This document shows, piece after piece, positions 6,872 to 16,376 of a stretch of 64,000 bases of DNA. The stretch is from Mariniphaga sediminis. GTDB lineage: Bacteria > Bacteroidota > Bacteroidia > Bacteroidales > Prolixibacteraceae. A program made the translations under genes and the position numbers. The notes under the pieces are model-generated. The model did no database searches. It was not told where the DNA came from and saw nothing but the letters and a program-made list of their open reading frames with translations. Location of the stretch: assembly GCF_003573545.1 (NCBI RefSeq), contig NZ_QWET01000011.1, positions 117,080 through 181,079 on the forward strand. The letters are read 5' to 3'. Within the stretch, counting starts at the first letter, position 1; the number at the start of each line of letters is the position of its first letter.

Positions 6872-8623
6872 ATGGATACAGTACAATTAACCATAGATAA
6901 TAAACCGGTAGTCGTAAAAAAAGGGATTACCGTTCTGGAAGCGGCAACAAGTGCGGGGGTTCATATTCCAACACTTTGCCACATGAAACTGGATGACCTG
7001 AACATTGAAAACAAACCCGGAGGGTGCCGCATTTGTGTGGTGGAGGTAGAAGGTCGGAGAAACCTGGCGCCTGCCTGCTGTACGGAAGTTGCTGAGGGGA
7101 TGGTTGTTAATTCCCATTCAATCCGGGTGATAAATGCCCGGCAAACCGTGTTGGAATTAATTCTTTCAGACCATCCGGCGGATTGTCTGATATGTGCAAA
7201 GTCCGGTAATTGCGAATTGCAGGATATGGCTCATCAACTCGGAATACGGGAGATTCATTATAAAGGAGAACAATCTACTTACCGGGAAGATACTTCGCCG
7301 GCCATTATCCGCGATGTGGACAAGTGTATTATGTGCCGTCGTTGCGAGATGATGTGCAACGAGGTGCAAACAGTGGGCGTTCTGTCTGCCATTAACCGTG
7401 GGTTTAATGCCGTGGTTTCACCGGCTTTTGAAATGAACCTCGACCACTCGGTTTGCACTTATTGCGGGCAGTGCGTTGCTGTTTGTCCTACCGGGGCTTT
7501 AACCGAAGTGGATCAAACGGCTCATGTTGTTCGCGCGCTTTCAGACCCGGATAAAACCGTGATTGTACAAACGGCACCAGCTGTGCGTGCTGCTTTGGGA
7601 GAAGAGTTTGGGCTGGAACCCGGAACGCTGGTTACCGGTAAAATGGTTTCAGCATTGCGGCGCCTTGGGTTCGATTATGTATTCGATACTGATTTTGGAG
7701 CCGACCTGACCATTATGGAGGAAGGAACTGAAATGCTAAACCGGCTGTCGCGCTTTTTGGAGGGGGACGAAAGCGTAAAATTGCCCATTCTGACTTCATG
7801 CTGCCCGGCCTGGGTGAAATTTTTTGAACACCAGTTTCCGCAACTGAAAGATATTCCTTCTACAGCGCGTTCGCCACAGCAGATGTTCGGCAGCATTGCC
7901 AAAACCTATTTTGCTGAAAAGATGGGGGTGGAACGTGACAATTTGATTGTGGTTTCCATTATGCCCTGTGTGGCAAAAAAATATGAATGCGGGCGGGATG
8001 AGTTTAAAGTGGATGGAAATCCCGATGTGGATTATGCCATTACTACCCGCGAGCTGGCGAATCTGATCAAACTGGCCAACATTAGTTTTGACCGGCTGCC
8101 TAATGAAGATTTTGATATGCCCTTAGGTGAATCTACCGGCGCGGCGGTTATTTTTGGTACCACCGGCGGGGTCATTGAAGCTGCAGTGCGTACCGCTTAT
8201 GAATTGTACACCAAAAAACCGTTACCAAAGCTTGATTTCCATGAACTGCGCGGCATGGATGGCATCCGGCAGGCAACCATCGATTTTGCAGGGTTTCCAT
8301 TAAAGATTGGTATTGCACACGGTTTAGGGAACGCACGCCGTCTGCTTGAAAAGATAGAATCGGGCGAAAGTGAATTTCATGCTATTGAAATAATGAGCTG
8401 TCCCGGTGGATGTATTGGTGGCGGAGGTCAACCTTATCATCATGGAAACGCGGAAATTCTGAAAAAACGTCAGATGGCCCTTTACCAGGAAGACAGCAAC
8501 AAAAAAATTCGCAAGTCGCATGAAAATCCATTCATCATTCAGTTATATGAAGAATTTTTGGAAAAACCAATGAGCGAAAAAGCTCACCATTTGCTGCATA
8601 CCAAGTATTTTGACAGAACTTGA
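6872..8623 (+). CDS. hydA: Catalytic [FeFe]-hydrogenase subunit (HydA)
   Basis: This 583-residue protein has an N-terminal [2Fe-2S] domain (Cys36, 52, 55 and 69 or 70). A His-Cys3 cluster follows (His101, Cys105, 108, 114), then two [4Fe-4S] motifs (Cys152-155-158-162 and Cys195-198-201-205). The H-cluster domain has all signatures: TSCCPAW (Cys310 proton transfer, Cys311 ligand), IMPCVAKK (Cys366) and MSCPGGCIGGGGQ (Cys510, Cys514). It should be a fully competent H2-forming or H2-oxidising enzyme. Together with NuoF-like HydB and NuoE-like HydC this matches the trimeric, NAD- and ferredoxin-linked bifurcating class. There is no extra C-terminal [2Fe-2S] domain of the kind seen in the Thermotoga enzyme. 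It starts 18 bases after the HydB stop. The maturases HydE, HydF and HydG are not in the window. Confidence 0.96.
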   Translation: MDTVQLTIDNKPVVVKKGITVLEAATSAGVHIPTLCHMKLDDLNIENKPGGCRICVVEVEGRRNLAPACCTEVAEGMVVNSHSIRVINARQTVLELILSDHPADCLICAKSGNCELQDMAHQLGIREIHYKGEQSTYREDTSPAIIRDVDKCIMCRRCEMMCNEVQTVGVLSAINRGFNAVVSPAFEMNLDHSVCTYCGQCVAVCPTGALTEVDQTAHVVRALSDPDKTVIVQTAPAVRAALGEEFGLEPGTLVTGKMVSALRRLGFDYVFDTDFGADLTIMEEGTEMLNRLSRFLEGDESVKLPILTSCCPAWVKFFEHQFPQLKDIPSTARSPQQMFGSIAKTYFAEKMGVERDNLIVVSIMPCVAKKYECGRDEFKVDGNPDVDYAITTRELANLIKLANISFDRLPNEDFDMPLGESTGAAVIFGTTGGVIEAAVRTAYELYTKKPLPKLDFHELRGMDGIRQATIDFAGFPLKIGIAHGLGNARRLLEKIESGESEFHAIEIMSCPGGCIGGGGQPYHHGNAEILKKRQMALYQEDSNKKIRKSHENPFIIQLYEEFLEKPMSEKAHHLLHTKYFDRT

Positions 8624-8701
8624 AAGATTGGCGCTGGTTGCCGTTCTTTTGAATAATATTATCAAACTTTTTTAAACGAGAGACATATAAAAACATAGGT
8701 C

Positions 8702-9211
8702 ATGCCAAAAATAAAACTTGCAGAAAATACCATTCAGATTATAAAAGATATTTGTTCCGAATTTAACCATAGTGAAGGTGAATTGATAAATGTGTTGCAT
8801 AAAGTTCAGCATACGTTGGGATATTTACCGGCGGAGGTGCAGGAAGTAATTGCCAGGGAGCTGAAAACCTCGGTGGCTAAAGTGTACGGGGTAGTTACAT
8901 TTTATAGCTTTTTTACCATGGTTCCCAAAGGGGAATTTCCCATTTCCATTTGTATGGGCACTGCTTGTTATGTGCGCGGAGCGGAGCAGGTTTTAAGTGA
9001 ATTTAAACGGCAACTGAAGGTGGAAGTGGGCGAATCGACCGGCGATGGTAAATTTTCGCTCAACTGCCTGCGTTGCGTGGGTGCCTGTGGCTTAGCGCCA
9101 GTAGTAATGGTTGGAGAAAAAGTTTTCGGAAGGGTATCGCCAACCCAGGTGAAGCAAATCATTGCCGAATACCGCGAGGGTTGCGCCACAGAGCCGGCAA
9201 AGTCGGCCTGA
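8702..9211 (+). CDS. hydC: NuoE-like [2Fe-2S] subunit of NAD-linked hydrogenase (HydC)
   Basis: This 169-residue protein is typical of the 24-kDa NuoE family. An N-terminal helical bundle (IIKDICSEFNHSEGELINVL and YLPAEVQEVIA, then VYGVVTFYSFF) is followed by a thioredoxin-like [2Fe-2S] domain. Its ligands are in CMGTACYVRGAEQVL (about residues 84-90) and NCLRCVGACGLAPVV (about 120-134). It pairs with HydB in NAD(H) electron transfer. In many bifurcating hydrogenase operons hydC precedes hydB; here it is last, 78 bases after hydA. The spacer has no clear hairpin. Its stop (9209-9211) is one base away from the stop of the convergent TerB/DnaJ gene. Confidence 0.95.
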   Translation: MPKIKLAENTIQIIKDICSEFNHSEGELINVLHKVQHTLGYLPAEVQEVIARELKTSVAKVYGVVTFYSFFTMVPKGEFPISICMGTACYVRGAEQVLSEFKRQLKVEVGESTGDGKFSLNCLRCVGACGLAPVVMVGEKVFGRVSPTQVKQIIAEYREGCATEPAKSA

Positions 9212-9212
9212 A

Positions 9213-9947
9213 TCAGGCAATCTTCCTTTCTTTTTTTATGTTCTCGTAGGCCTGGTTTACCATCTGGAATTTGTCTTTAGCCGCTTTTTGGAAATCATCG
9301 CCCAGGTGGCTCACTTTGTCCGGATGGTATTTCATCGCCATTTTCCGGTAAGCCTTTTTCAGATCCTCATTGGAAGCGGTTGGCTCAATTTCAAGGATTT
9401 TATAGTCGGCGTTGATGTTCCGGACAAACATAGCCTGTATGGATTCAAAATCGCTGTTTCCTAAACCCATTTCCCGGGCTATTACTTCAATAAGCTGCCG
9501 TTCTTTTTCTTCTACATGCCCATCAGCCTGCGCAATACCAAATAAAAAATGGAGCAGTTGCAACCGGGCAGAATAGTTCATATTTTGTTTTATCTGACGA
9601 CACACCTCATTGACAGGGATAGTCTGTTTCAGAAGATCGCGAAGGAGTTTCACGGCTTCCTGTGCCGAAGCTTCTCCAAAGTTGTTCCTCATAAATATTT
9701 TGACATAGTCCAGCTCCGATTTCATTACTTTTCCATCGGCTTTCATAACGGCGGCAACCAAAACCAACAGGCTCATTACATATCCGCCGGTGGTAGTGCG
9801 GCCCGAATACCCCGTGGTTTTTCCCACTTGCATTTCACCAGTGCTTCCGTCGAAAATGGAGCCCACAACAAATCCAAAAATAGCGCCAATCGGGCCTCCT
9901 ACTGCCCATCCTAATCCTCCGCCAATCCATTTACCAAATTTTGCCAT
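9213..9947 (-). CDS. TerB-like / DnaJ-domain protein (DjlA-type co-chaperone)
   Basis: This 244-residue protein has three parts. The N-terminus is a glycine-rich membrane-type segment (GGLGWAVGGPIGAIFGFVVG, about residues 8-27). A TerB-like helical domain follows (about 55-165, MSLLVLVAAVMKADGKVMKSE and FGIAQADGHVEEKE, with paired acidic residues). A C-terminal J domain ends it (DYKILEIEPTASNEDLKKAY, with the HPD motif in KYHPDKVSH), which stimulates DnaK ATPase. The order matches DjlA, but this version has no strong N-terminal transmembrane helix of hydrophobic residues only, so its membrane attachment is uncertain. The start overlaps the coaE 3' end by 17 bases, so the two are co-transcribed. 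Confidence 0.88.
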   Translation of the reverse strand: MAKFGKWIGGGLGWAVGGPIGAIFGFVVGSIFDGSTGEMQVGKTTGYSGRTTTGGYVMSLLVLVAAVMKADGKVMKSELDYVKIFMRNNFGEASAQEAVKLLRDLLKQTIPVNEVCRQIKQNMNYSARLQLLHFLFGIAQADGHVEEKERQLIEVIAREMGLGNSDFESIQAMFVRNINADYKILEIEPTASNEDLKKAYRKMAMKYHPDKVSHLGDDFQKAAKDKFQMVNQAYENIKKERKIA

Positions 9948-10533
9948 ATTTTTTTAACCTTTTATCTATCTGAATAATTTCAGGAATTATCAAATTTTTA
10001 TTGTCATTTATCAATACCCTGTCGGCCAGTTTTTGTTTTTTTTCATCGGGCCACTGTTTTTCCATTCGTTTTTTGATCATCTCTTTTGTAGCCCCGTCGC
10101 GGGCAATAACCCTTTCCAGACGCTGTTCTTCCGGAGCAGAAACCAGGATGGAAAAATCCATCATTTTGTAGAACCCGCTTTCGAACAAAATGGCTGCTTC
10201 ATGTATCACATAAGGCGAACTTTTGTAGTTTTTCAGCCACTTGCTGAATTCGTTTCTAACAATCGGATGAACCAATTCGTTCACCCTGGCCAGGTGAAGG
10301 TCGTTGTTGAAGATGACGGAAGCAAGTTTTTTTCGGTCAAGCCTGCCATCGGGGGTGTAAATCTTTTCTCCAAACAGGCGAATCAAACCATGTTTTAGCT
10401 CTTCATTCGTATCGTAAAGTTTTTTAGCTGCCAGGTCAGCTTCAAAAACCGGGACTCCCAGCAACTTAAAAACACGGCATACTGTCGACTTTCCACTGCC
10501 TATTCCTCCTGTAATACCCACAATTAATGTCAT
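9931..10533 (-). CDS. coaE: Dephospho-CoA kinase
   Basis: This 200-residue protein catalyses the last step of coenzyme A synthesis, ATP-dependent phosphorylation of dephospho-CoA. The P-loop GITGGIGSGKST is at residues 6-17, followed by FKLLGVPVFEADLAAK (substrate region), HPIVRNEF and a lid-type segment RVIARDGATKEMIKKRM. The length is normal for CoaE. It lies between a YbbR-like gene (15-base gap upstream) and the TerB/DnaJ gene (17-base overlap downstream). YbbR-like and CoaE genes are frequent neighbours in Bacteroidota, which supports both assignments. Confidence 0.95.
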   Translation of the reverse strand: MTLIVGITGGIGSGKSTVCRVFKLLGVPVFEADLAAKKLYDTNEELKHGLIRLFGEKIYTPDGRLDRKKLASVIFNNDLHLARVNELVHPIVRNEFSKWLKNYKSSPYVIHEAAILFESGFYKMMDFSILVSAPEEQRLERVIARDGATKEMIKKRMEKQWPDEKKQKLADRVLINDNKNLIIPEIIQIDKRLKKYGKIW

Positions 10534-10548
10534 TTCCGGGATTTTACG

Positions 10549-11550
10549 TTATTCGGTTTCAATTAAAAACTCAACCTCCTCAGGCGAAACCTTTAATAGT
10601 TGAATAAAAGGTGGTTTAACATCGATAGCCACATCAAGGGTTTCATGGCCCGAAGAAATTTTCTGATAATCAACCACCACCCTGAAATCAGTGGGCGAAA
10701 TATTTTCATAATCGCTGAGGCCCACCAAAAACAGAACAGAAATTTGGGCGGGGAATAATTTTAATCCCAATCCTTCGGGCATATTTATTACCTGTACCGG
10801 CAATGAAAGTTCTTTTTCCGTAAATTTTTCCACCGGTATGTGAAGCAACACTTCGTTGGGCGAAATTTTAATATTATCGGGATGTACCACCCTGACCCGG
10901 CTCTCGACGGTGGCATCCAATCCGCTAAACGTTTTCAGTTCGGTATGCAGTGAATAAATGGTGTCGAGAATGGCCGATGGCCCGGAAATAAGCAGGCTTT
11001 CGGGTTTTACTGATATTTCCCCTTTCTGGTAAAACTGAGGTTTGAACCCGGAAGTCACCTGCGGAAGGACTGAAACTGATTTGGTAGCCAGACTGTCGAA
11101 AATCAGGGAAATCGTTTGGGGCGAAACGTCCACAACGGAAATCTCTTTGCTTACCTGGTTATTGGCAAGCTTGACCAGGTTTTCCGTTGACATTCTAACT
11201 GTATTTCCTCCGTTTTCCATGTTATTTCTAATTTCGGTTAAATCAATAACAATGGGGGAGAAGGAGAAGGCCAACTTATGACGCAGCAGGGTAAAACCAT
11301 GTGCCTGCACATTTAGTTCGAGTTTGGAAGGGGGCGTGTTGGCAAGGAACAACTCCTCCGGCGGATTGACATATTTTACTGAATAGGTTAATGTGGAGGA
11401 GTAGTCTTTTTCCAACGCATTTAAAAACCAAAGTACGGTTGCAATAAGCACACATATTGCAAAAACTATAATCTGACGATCGTTCTTCAGTTTCCCAGGC
11501 CGGGTATAATCCAGTAGCTTCGAAATAATTTTATTTCTTTCAATTTTCAC
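10549..11550 (-). CDS. YbbR-like (CdaR-type) membrane-anchored protein
   Basis: No ATG lies near the beginning. The frame opens with TTG at 11559, but the GTG at 11550 (then KIERNKIISKLLDY) is a more natural start, giving 333 residues. One N-terminal transmembrane helix is visible (QIIVFAICVLIATVLWFLNAL, about residues 25-45), and the rest is extracytoplasmic beta-rich repeats of the YbbR type (VDLTEI, VSVLPQVTSGFKP, VEKFTEKELSLPVQV). In Firmicutes YbbR/CdaR regulates the diadenylate cyclase CdaA; in Bacteroidota the function is not defined and no cyclase gene is nearby. It is upstream of coaE with a 15-base gap, as in many relatives. Confidence 0.85.
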   Translation of the reverse strand: MKIERNKIISKLLDYTRPGKLKNDRQIIVFAICVLIATVLWFLNALEKDYSSTLTYSVKYVNPPEELFLANTPPSKLELNVQAHGFTLLRHKLAFSFSPIVIDLTEIRNNMENGGNTVRMSTENLVKLANNQVSKEISVVDVSPQTISLIFDSLATKSVSVLPQVTSGFKPQFYQKGEISVKPESLLISGPSAILDTIYSLHTELKTFSGLDATVESRVRVVHPDNIKISPNEVLLHIPVEKFTEKELSLPVQVINMPEGLGLKLFPAQISVLFLVGLSDYENISPTDFRVVVDYQKISSGHETLDVAIDVKPPFIQLLKVSPEEVEFLIETE

Positions 11551-11569
11551 AATATGCAAAATTAACGAA

Positions 11570-13507
11570 TCATTTTTTATTAAGGGTCTCCAGCACTTTA
11601 ATCAGTTCCGGAAATTCGTTTAATTTTCTTTTTATTAATTCAACGTCGAATGATTTCAGGCCGGACTCAAGTTCAGCGCAATAGTCGAGAATTGGGGTAC
11701 AGGCTCTTTTCGAGGCCATTTTCCCCAGTTCATTTTTAAAACCTTTGATTTCAAAAATTATCAGGTTATCCTTTATCTGTTCCCATTTTTTGTAAAAAGA
11801 AGTTTGACAGGCCTTCAGAATAAATGGCAGGTTTTTTTTGCATTCTTCCGGTAATTCCGGATAGTTTTCTTTGGGCGTTTTTTGTTCCTCTTCCACATAA
11901 CTGAATTTCAGGAACCTTTTAAGAAGGGCTTCGAGGTCTTTTTTGAATACCGGCTTTTGCAGGAACCCGTCAAAAAGACTGTTTATCCGGCTGTTCTGAT
12001 CTTTCAGCGTAGAAGCGGTAAACGCAATTACCGGAATGTGTTTCAGTTCGTTGTCCTGTTTTATTAGCTCGGTGGCATCGAACCCGCTGATCCCCGGCAT
12101 ACGAATGTCCATAAAAATAATGTCCGGCCTTTCGGTTTTCAGTTTGGCAAGGGCCTCGGTACCGTCGCTTGCTTCAATATAGGTAACCTGGTCAGAGCTG
12201 ATTAGTTGTTTTAGTACCAGGGTATTGTAGTTTATATCATCGGCAATCATGATGGTGCATGGAGCCAGTTTCATGGCAGCCCCTTCTTTTATTGTTTCTA
12301 CGCGTATATTTTCTGTGCGATCGACTTTTACCTTAAAAAATGTTACTGTAAAAACCGAACCTTTTCCGGGTTTACTTTGAAGGTCAATGGTTCCATTGAG
12401 TTTTTTCAGCAATCCCTGCACAATTGCCAGTCCCAGGCCGGTACCTTCGTAAGTCTTGTTGTTTTGTGCACTTTGTTGGGTAAATGAATCAAATATGTTT
12501 TTTTGCCGGTTTTCCTTTATTCCAATCCCCGTATCTTCTATGGAAATAATAAGATTTACCTCGTCTTTGTCTTCTGTTTGCACAGCATGTGCCGAAATGT
12601 GGACATGCCCTTTGTCTGTAAATTTTACCGCATTACTAACCAGGTTGAAAATAATCTGGTAAAACCGTAATTCATCCATACAAATAAAGCCGGGCACGGT
12701 ACTGTCGGTAGTTATTTTCAGTGTCAGTCCTTTCTCTTCTACTTTACGCTGAAATACCAGTTTAATATCATTTATTACCTCATGGTAATTCATGGGATTA
12801 ATATCGATATCCATTTTCCCCGATTCTATTTTGGAGAGATCGAGAATATCGTTGAGCAGGTTGAGCAGGTTTCGCGCACTTTGTAAAATAGTCTGGAGGT
12901 ATTCCAAATGTTGAGGATCATGTGTGTTTTCATACAGCCACTGACTAAAACCAAGAATCGCATTCAACGGCGTACGTATTTCGTGCGATACACTGGTCAG
13001 AAATTCGGATCTTGAGCGGAGTGCGGTCTCCTCATTGGCTTTGGCCTTCTCCAGCTCTTTTTTATTTTGAGCCAGTTGAGTTGTGTCTCTGATAATTGCC
13101 AGTACCTCATCCGGGGCTATTTTAGACAACCGGGCTTCAAAATGCAATATATTTTTAGAGATTGATTGCTGAAACACAAAAGTGAAATCTTTATGAACGA
13201 GGCATTCTTTTATGGCATGGGAAAATTTTTCAGTCAGCTCTTCATTAAAAGCGGTATAAATGGAAAGGTCCCCTTGTGGTATGTTTTTTTTGAATAGCTT
13301 GCTATTTTCATGTGGTTTAACAGTATTGATACGGCCATCACTTTTAAAAAATAATACGATATCCTTAAAAGAATGAAGTAGCTTATTATATCCTTTTTCC
13401 CGGCTTTCCCATTTATTTTTGAGGGTTGCCAACTTTTCCTCAGCTAATTTTCTTGCAGCAATTTCTCTTGCCAGATCAGAATTATTCTGATCAGTTTTTT
13501 TATTCAT
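11570..13507 (-). CDS. Hybrid sensor histidine kinase / response regulator
   Basis: I prefer the ATG at 13507 (MNKKTDQNNSDLAREIAARK), preceded by AAAAGGGG; an upstream in-frame extension to 13687 has no family resemblance. The protein has about 645 residues. An N-terminal coiled coil leads into a PAS-like region (about 40-140), then a second coil. HisKA follows with the phospho-acceptor in SVSHEIRTPLNAIL (about residue 173). HATPase_c carries DTGIGI and GTGLGLAIV. A receiver domain has its phospho-Asp in IIFMDIRMPG (about residue 465). The C-terminal 100 residues look like a degenerate Hpt helical bundle without any histidine. No transmembrane segment is seen, so it is probably cytoplasmic. 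No DNA-binding partner lies next to it. Confidence 0.88.
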   Translation of the reverse strand: MNKKTDQNNSDLAREIAARKLAEEKLATLKNKWESREKGYNKLLHSFKDIVLFFKSDGRINTVKPHENSKLFKKNIPQGDLSIYTAFNEELTEKFSHAIKECLVHKDFTFVFQQSISKNILHFEARLSKIAPDEVLAIIRDTTQLAQNKKELEKAKANEETALRSRSEFLTSVSHEIRTPLNAILGFSQWLYENTHDPQHLEYLQTILQSARNLLNLLNDILDLSKIESGKMDIDINPMNYHEVINDIKLVFQRKVEEKGLTLKITTDSTVPGFICMDELRFYQIIFNLVSNAVKFTDKGHVHISAHAVQTEDKDEVNLIISIEDTGIGIKENRQKNIFDSFTQQSAQNNKTYEGTGLGLAIVQGLLKKLNGTIDLQSKPGKGSVFTVTFFKVKVDRTENIRVETIKEGAAMKLAPCTIMIADDINYNTLVLKQLISSDQVTYIEASDGTEALAKLKTERPDIIFMDIRMPGISGFDATELIKQDNELKHIPVIAFTASTLKDQNSRINSLFDGFLQKPVFKKDLEALLKRFLKFSYVEEEQKTPKENYPELPEECKKNLPFILKACQTSFYKKWEQIKDNLIIFEIKGFKNELGKMASKRACTPILDYCAELESGLKSFDVELIKRKLNEFPELIKVLETLNKK

Positions 13508-13830
13508 ATTAGTCCCCTTTTCTATGTTCTTTAGCTCCCCGTTTTTATTCAATGCAGGATTTGTCAGCAATTGGATAGAGTGTCGTGTTGTATTAGATGA
13601 TATATTCCGCCGTTCCTCTGAACTGAAAATAAACCCTGTGCCGTTTCCCCGTTCAACATTGAAGGAGAAAGGAAGGGATATACACACTCTTTACCTTGAC
13701 ACAATACGCGCATATCTATTTTTACAGCGATTAAAATACATAATTTTTGGAAAGTCAGTACAAGTTATCTTTTAAAATTGAAGATTGTTCATTTTCGTTG
13801 AAAAATTATGTGCTGCCTCTTAAAAAATGG

Positions 13831-13838
13831 TACTTTTG
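13831..13838 (+). promoter_or_regulatory. Candidate -7 box for ugd
   Basis: TACTTTTG matches TAnnTTTG and ends 34 bases before the ugd ATG at 13873. I see no TTTG -33 element at the usual distance, so this is a partial match in AT-rich sequence. Confidence 0.35.
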
Positions 13839-13872
13839 AAAAATTTTAAACTTTCAAAAAACGCATTTTTGT

Positions 13873-15201
13873 ATGAAGATTTCAGTGATAGGTACCGGCT
13901 ATGTAGGATTGGTTTCGGGGACCTGCTTTGCCGAAACAGGTGTTGATGTGGTTTGTGTTGATGTAGATCAGCGGAAAATTGATATGCTGAATAACGGTCA
14001 GATTCCCATATACGAGCCCGGCCTGGATGATATTTACAAACGAAATGTGGAAAAAGGAAGGCTGAAATTTACCACCGGCCTGGCAGATAGTCTGCAGGAT
14101 ACAGAAGCCGTTTTTATTGCTGTTGGTACCCCGCCAGACGAAGATGGTAGCGCCGATCTGAAATATGTACTTGCGGTGGCGCGTGAAATCGGACAAAACA
14201 TGGATCATTACATGGTGGTTGCCACCAAAAGTACGGTGCCTGTCGGTACTTCGGTTAAGGTAAAGGAAGCCATTCTGGAAGAACTGAAAAAGAGAAAGGT
14301 TGATATTCCTTTTGATGTGGCTTCAAACCCGGAATTTTTAAAGGAAGGGAGTGCGGTAGAAGATTTTCTTCGTCCCGACCGTATTGTTATCGGAACCGAA
14401 TCGGAAAAAGCCCAAAAGGTGATGAAGCGGTTATACAAACCTTTTTTGCTGAATGGCCATCCAATTTTATTTATGGACATCACATCCGCTGAAATGACCA
14501 AATATGCGGCCAACTCCATGCTGGCTACCCGTATTAGCTTTATCAACGACATTGCCAATTTATGCGAAATAATGGGCGCTGATATTGATGCCGTTCGAAA
14601 GGGAATCGGCTCCGATCCCCGTATTGGAAATAAGTTTTTGTATCCCGGAACGGGTTACGGGGGCTCCTGTTTCCCAAAAGATGTACAGGCGCTTATCCGC
14701 ACGGCCGATGAACACGGCCATTCGCTCGATATTCTGAAAGCCGTTGAAAAAGTGAATGATCGCCAAAAATCTGTACTATTTCATAAAATATACAGTCATT
14801 TTAACGGTGATTTAAAAGGACGCAGGTTTGCCTTATGGGGACTGGCATTCAAACCAAAAACAGATGATATGCGGGAAGCGCCGTCTCTTGTGGTTATAGA
14901 AAAACTGCTGCAGGCCGGAGCAACTGTTACCGCTTATGACCCGGTGGCCATGGATGAAGCCCGACGGATTTTGGGTGACAAAATTACATTTGCCAAAGAT
15001 GAGTACGAAGCCTGCATTGATGCCGATGGCCTGGTGCTTATAACAGAATGGCCCGAGTTTAGGCTACCCAATTTTAAAGTGTTGGAACGACTCCTAAAAG
15101 ACAAATTGATTTTTGACGGGCGGAATATTTACGACCCCTCCGAACTACAGGAACTCTCCTTTACATACTATCCTATTGGTCGAAAATCAGTAAAAAGTTA
15201 G
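13873..15201 (+). CDS. ugd: UDP-glucose 6-dehydrogenase
   Basis: This 442-residue protein oxidises UDP-glucose twice with NAD to UDP-glucuronate. The N-terminal Rossmann motif is [17 protein letters not shown] (residues 4-20), followed by [14 protein letters not shown] and STVPVGTS. The catalytic cysteine lies in [13 protein letters not shown] (about residue 260), and the C-terminal UDP-binding domain has [19 protein letters not shown]. The length is normal for the family. The next gene starts three bases after the stop and uses its product, so they form a two-gene operon for UDP-glucuronate to UDP-xylose. The products are likely to feed capsule, LPS or exopolysaccharide synthesis, although no glycosyltransferases lie in this window. 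Confidence 0.95.
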   Translation: MKISVIGTGYVGLVSGTCFAETGVDVVCVDVDQRKIDMLNNGQIPIYEPGLDDIYKRNVEKGRLKFTTGLADSLQDTEAVFIAVGTPPDEDGSADLKYVLAVAREIGQNMDHYMVVATKSTVPVGTSVKVKEAILEELKKRKVDIPFDVASNPEFLKEGSAVEDFLRPDRIVIGTESEKAQKVMKRLYKPFLLNGHPILFMDITSAEMTKYAANSMLATRISFINDIANLCEIMGADIDAVRKGIGSDPRIGNKFLYPGTGYGGSCFPKDVQALIRTADEHGHSLDILKAVEKVNDRQKSVLFHKIYSHFNGDLKGRRFALWGLAFKPKTDDMREAPSLVVIEKLLQAGATVTAYDPVAMDEARRILGDKITFAKDEYEACIDADGLVLITEWPEFRLPNFKVLERLLKDKLIFDGRNIYDPSELQELSFTYYPIGRKSVKS

Positions 15202-15204
15202 GAT

Positions 15205-16152
15205 ATGAAACGGATTCTGGTAACCGGAGGAGCCGGCTTTGTGGGATCTCACTTGTGTGAGTACCTCCTGAAACAGGGAAACGAAGTAATCTGCCTCGAT
15301 AATTATTTTACAGGGAAGAAACAAAAGATTGTCCACCTCATCGGTAATCCCTGGTTCGAGTTGGTAAGACATGATGTAACAATGCCTTACTACATCGAAG
15401 TAGATGAAATTTATAACCTGGCCTGCCCTGCGTCGCCGGTTCATTACCAGTACAATCCTATCAAAACCATTAAAACTTCTGTGATGGGGGCTATTAATAT
15501 GCTGGGACTGGCAAAGCGTATTAAAGCGAAAATACTACAGGCCTCCACCAGCGAGGTTTACGGTGATCCTGAGGTACATCCTCAGCCCGAAAGTTACTGG
15601 GGAAATGTAAACCCGATCGGTGTCAGGTCTTGTTATGACGAAGGGAAACGCTGTGCCGAATCGTTGTTTGTAAATTACCACAAGCAAAATAAAGTCAGAA
15701 TAAAAATTGTTCGGATTTTCAATACTTACGGCCCCAAAATGGAACCGGACGACGGCAGGGTTGTCTCCAATTTTATTGTACAGGCGCTGCAAGATAAAGA
15801 TATTACCATTTTTGGTGACGGAACCCAAACGCGCAGTTTTCAGTACGTGAGCGACTTGGTGGAAGGAATGGTGCGAATGATGAATACCGAAGAGGAATTT
15901 ACCGGCCCTGTAAATATTGGAAACCCGGGAGAGTTTACCATGCTGCAGCTTGCCCGGGAAATTCTCGATATCACCGGCTCCAAATCGAAAATTGTTTACC
16001 TCCCTTTGCCCGAAGACGATCCGGTGCAACGGCAACCTGATATCCGGCTGGCCCGCGAAAAACTGGGAGGATGGGAGCCATCGGTGCCACTGCGCGAAGG
16101 ACTGGTGCAAACTATCCAATATTTTGATAAACTGTTAGCAGAAGGTACGTAG
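15205..16152 (+). CDS. UDP-glucuronate decarboxylase (UDP-xylose synthase)
   Basis: This 315-residue short-chain dehydrogenase-type protein has the NAD motif [15 protein letters not shown] (residues 7-21). Catalytic residues are [10 protein letters not shown] (Ser/Thr) and YDEGKRCAE (the YxxxK pair, about residues 146-150). [20 protein letters not shown] and the [18 protein letters not shown] stretch are strongly characteristic of UXS rather than of UDP-glucose 4-epimerase. It decarboxylates UDP-glucuronate to UDP-xylose with a tightly bound NAD. Three bases separate it from ugd. The stop codon touches a 124-bp palindromic element that may end transcription. Confidence 0.93.
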   Translation: MKRILVTGGAGFVGSHLCEYLLKQGNEVICLDNYFTGKKQKIVHLIGNPWFELVRHDVTMPYYIEVDEIYNLACPASPVHYQYNPIKTIKTSVMGAINMLGLAKRIKAKILQASTSEVYGDPEVHPQPESYWGNVNPIGVRSCYDEGKRCAESLFVNYHKQNKVRIKIVRIFNTYGPKMEPDDGRVVSNFIVQALQDKDITIFGDGTQTRSFQYVSDLVEGMVRMMNTEEEFTGPVNIGNPGEFTMLQLAREILDITGSKSKIVYLPLPEDDPVQRQPDIRLAREKLGGWEPSVPLREGLVQTIQYFDKLLAEGT

Positions 16153-16276
16153 TGTCATGTCAAAGATAAATTGTCTCGTACTGTCATTTCGAATCTGAGG
16201 CACGAAGATGAGAAATCTCAATGTTGTAGCAGATTTCTCCCTGGGATCGAAATGACATTCTGAAGTTGACATGACA
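16153..16276. repeat. 124-bp palindromic REP/MITE-like element
   Basis: The outer arms are TGTCATGTCAA (16153-16163) and TTGACATGACA (16266-16276), a perfect inverted repeat. Inner arms TGTCATTTCGA (16182-16192) and TCGAAATGACA (16247-16257) are also perfectly inverted. Between them GAGAAATCT and AGATTTCTC pair again, so the whole element can fold into a long stepped hairpin. The core TCATTTCGA...GAGAAATCT...AGATTTCTC resembles a family of short intergenic palindromes common in Bacteroidota genomes (general knowledge). It begins at the UDP-glucuronate decarboxylase stop codon and may serve as its terminator. No coding capacity. Confidence 0.75.
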
Positions 16277-16376
16277 ACAGTATTCTTTAGTGTACTGATT
16301 CTTGTAAAATAATGTACTTTTCTTTCCCTGGTTTGGCCGGGTGCGGCAGTGTAAAAGTTTTTTTTGGGAATGGTGG

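Noticed and set aside
5114..8521. Several - strand frames of 65-113 residues under the hydrogenase genes
   Set aside because: All are antisense to strongly conserved coding sequence and show no independent family signal.
9206..9218. Palindrome GCCTGAATCAGGC spanning both convergent stop codons of hydC and the TerB/DnaJ gene
   Set aside because: The stem is only six base pairs with a one-base loop and no T run, too weak for a terminator; it probably reflects both genes ending in TGA.
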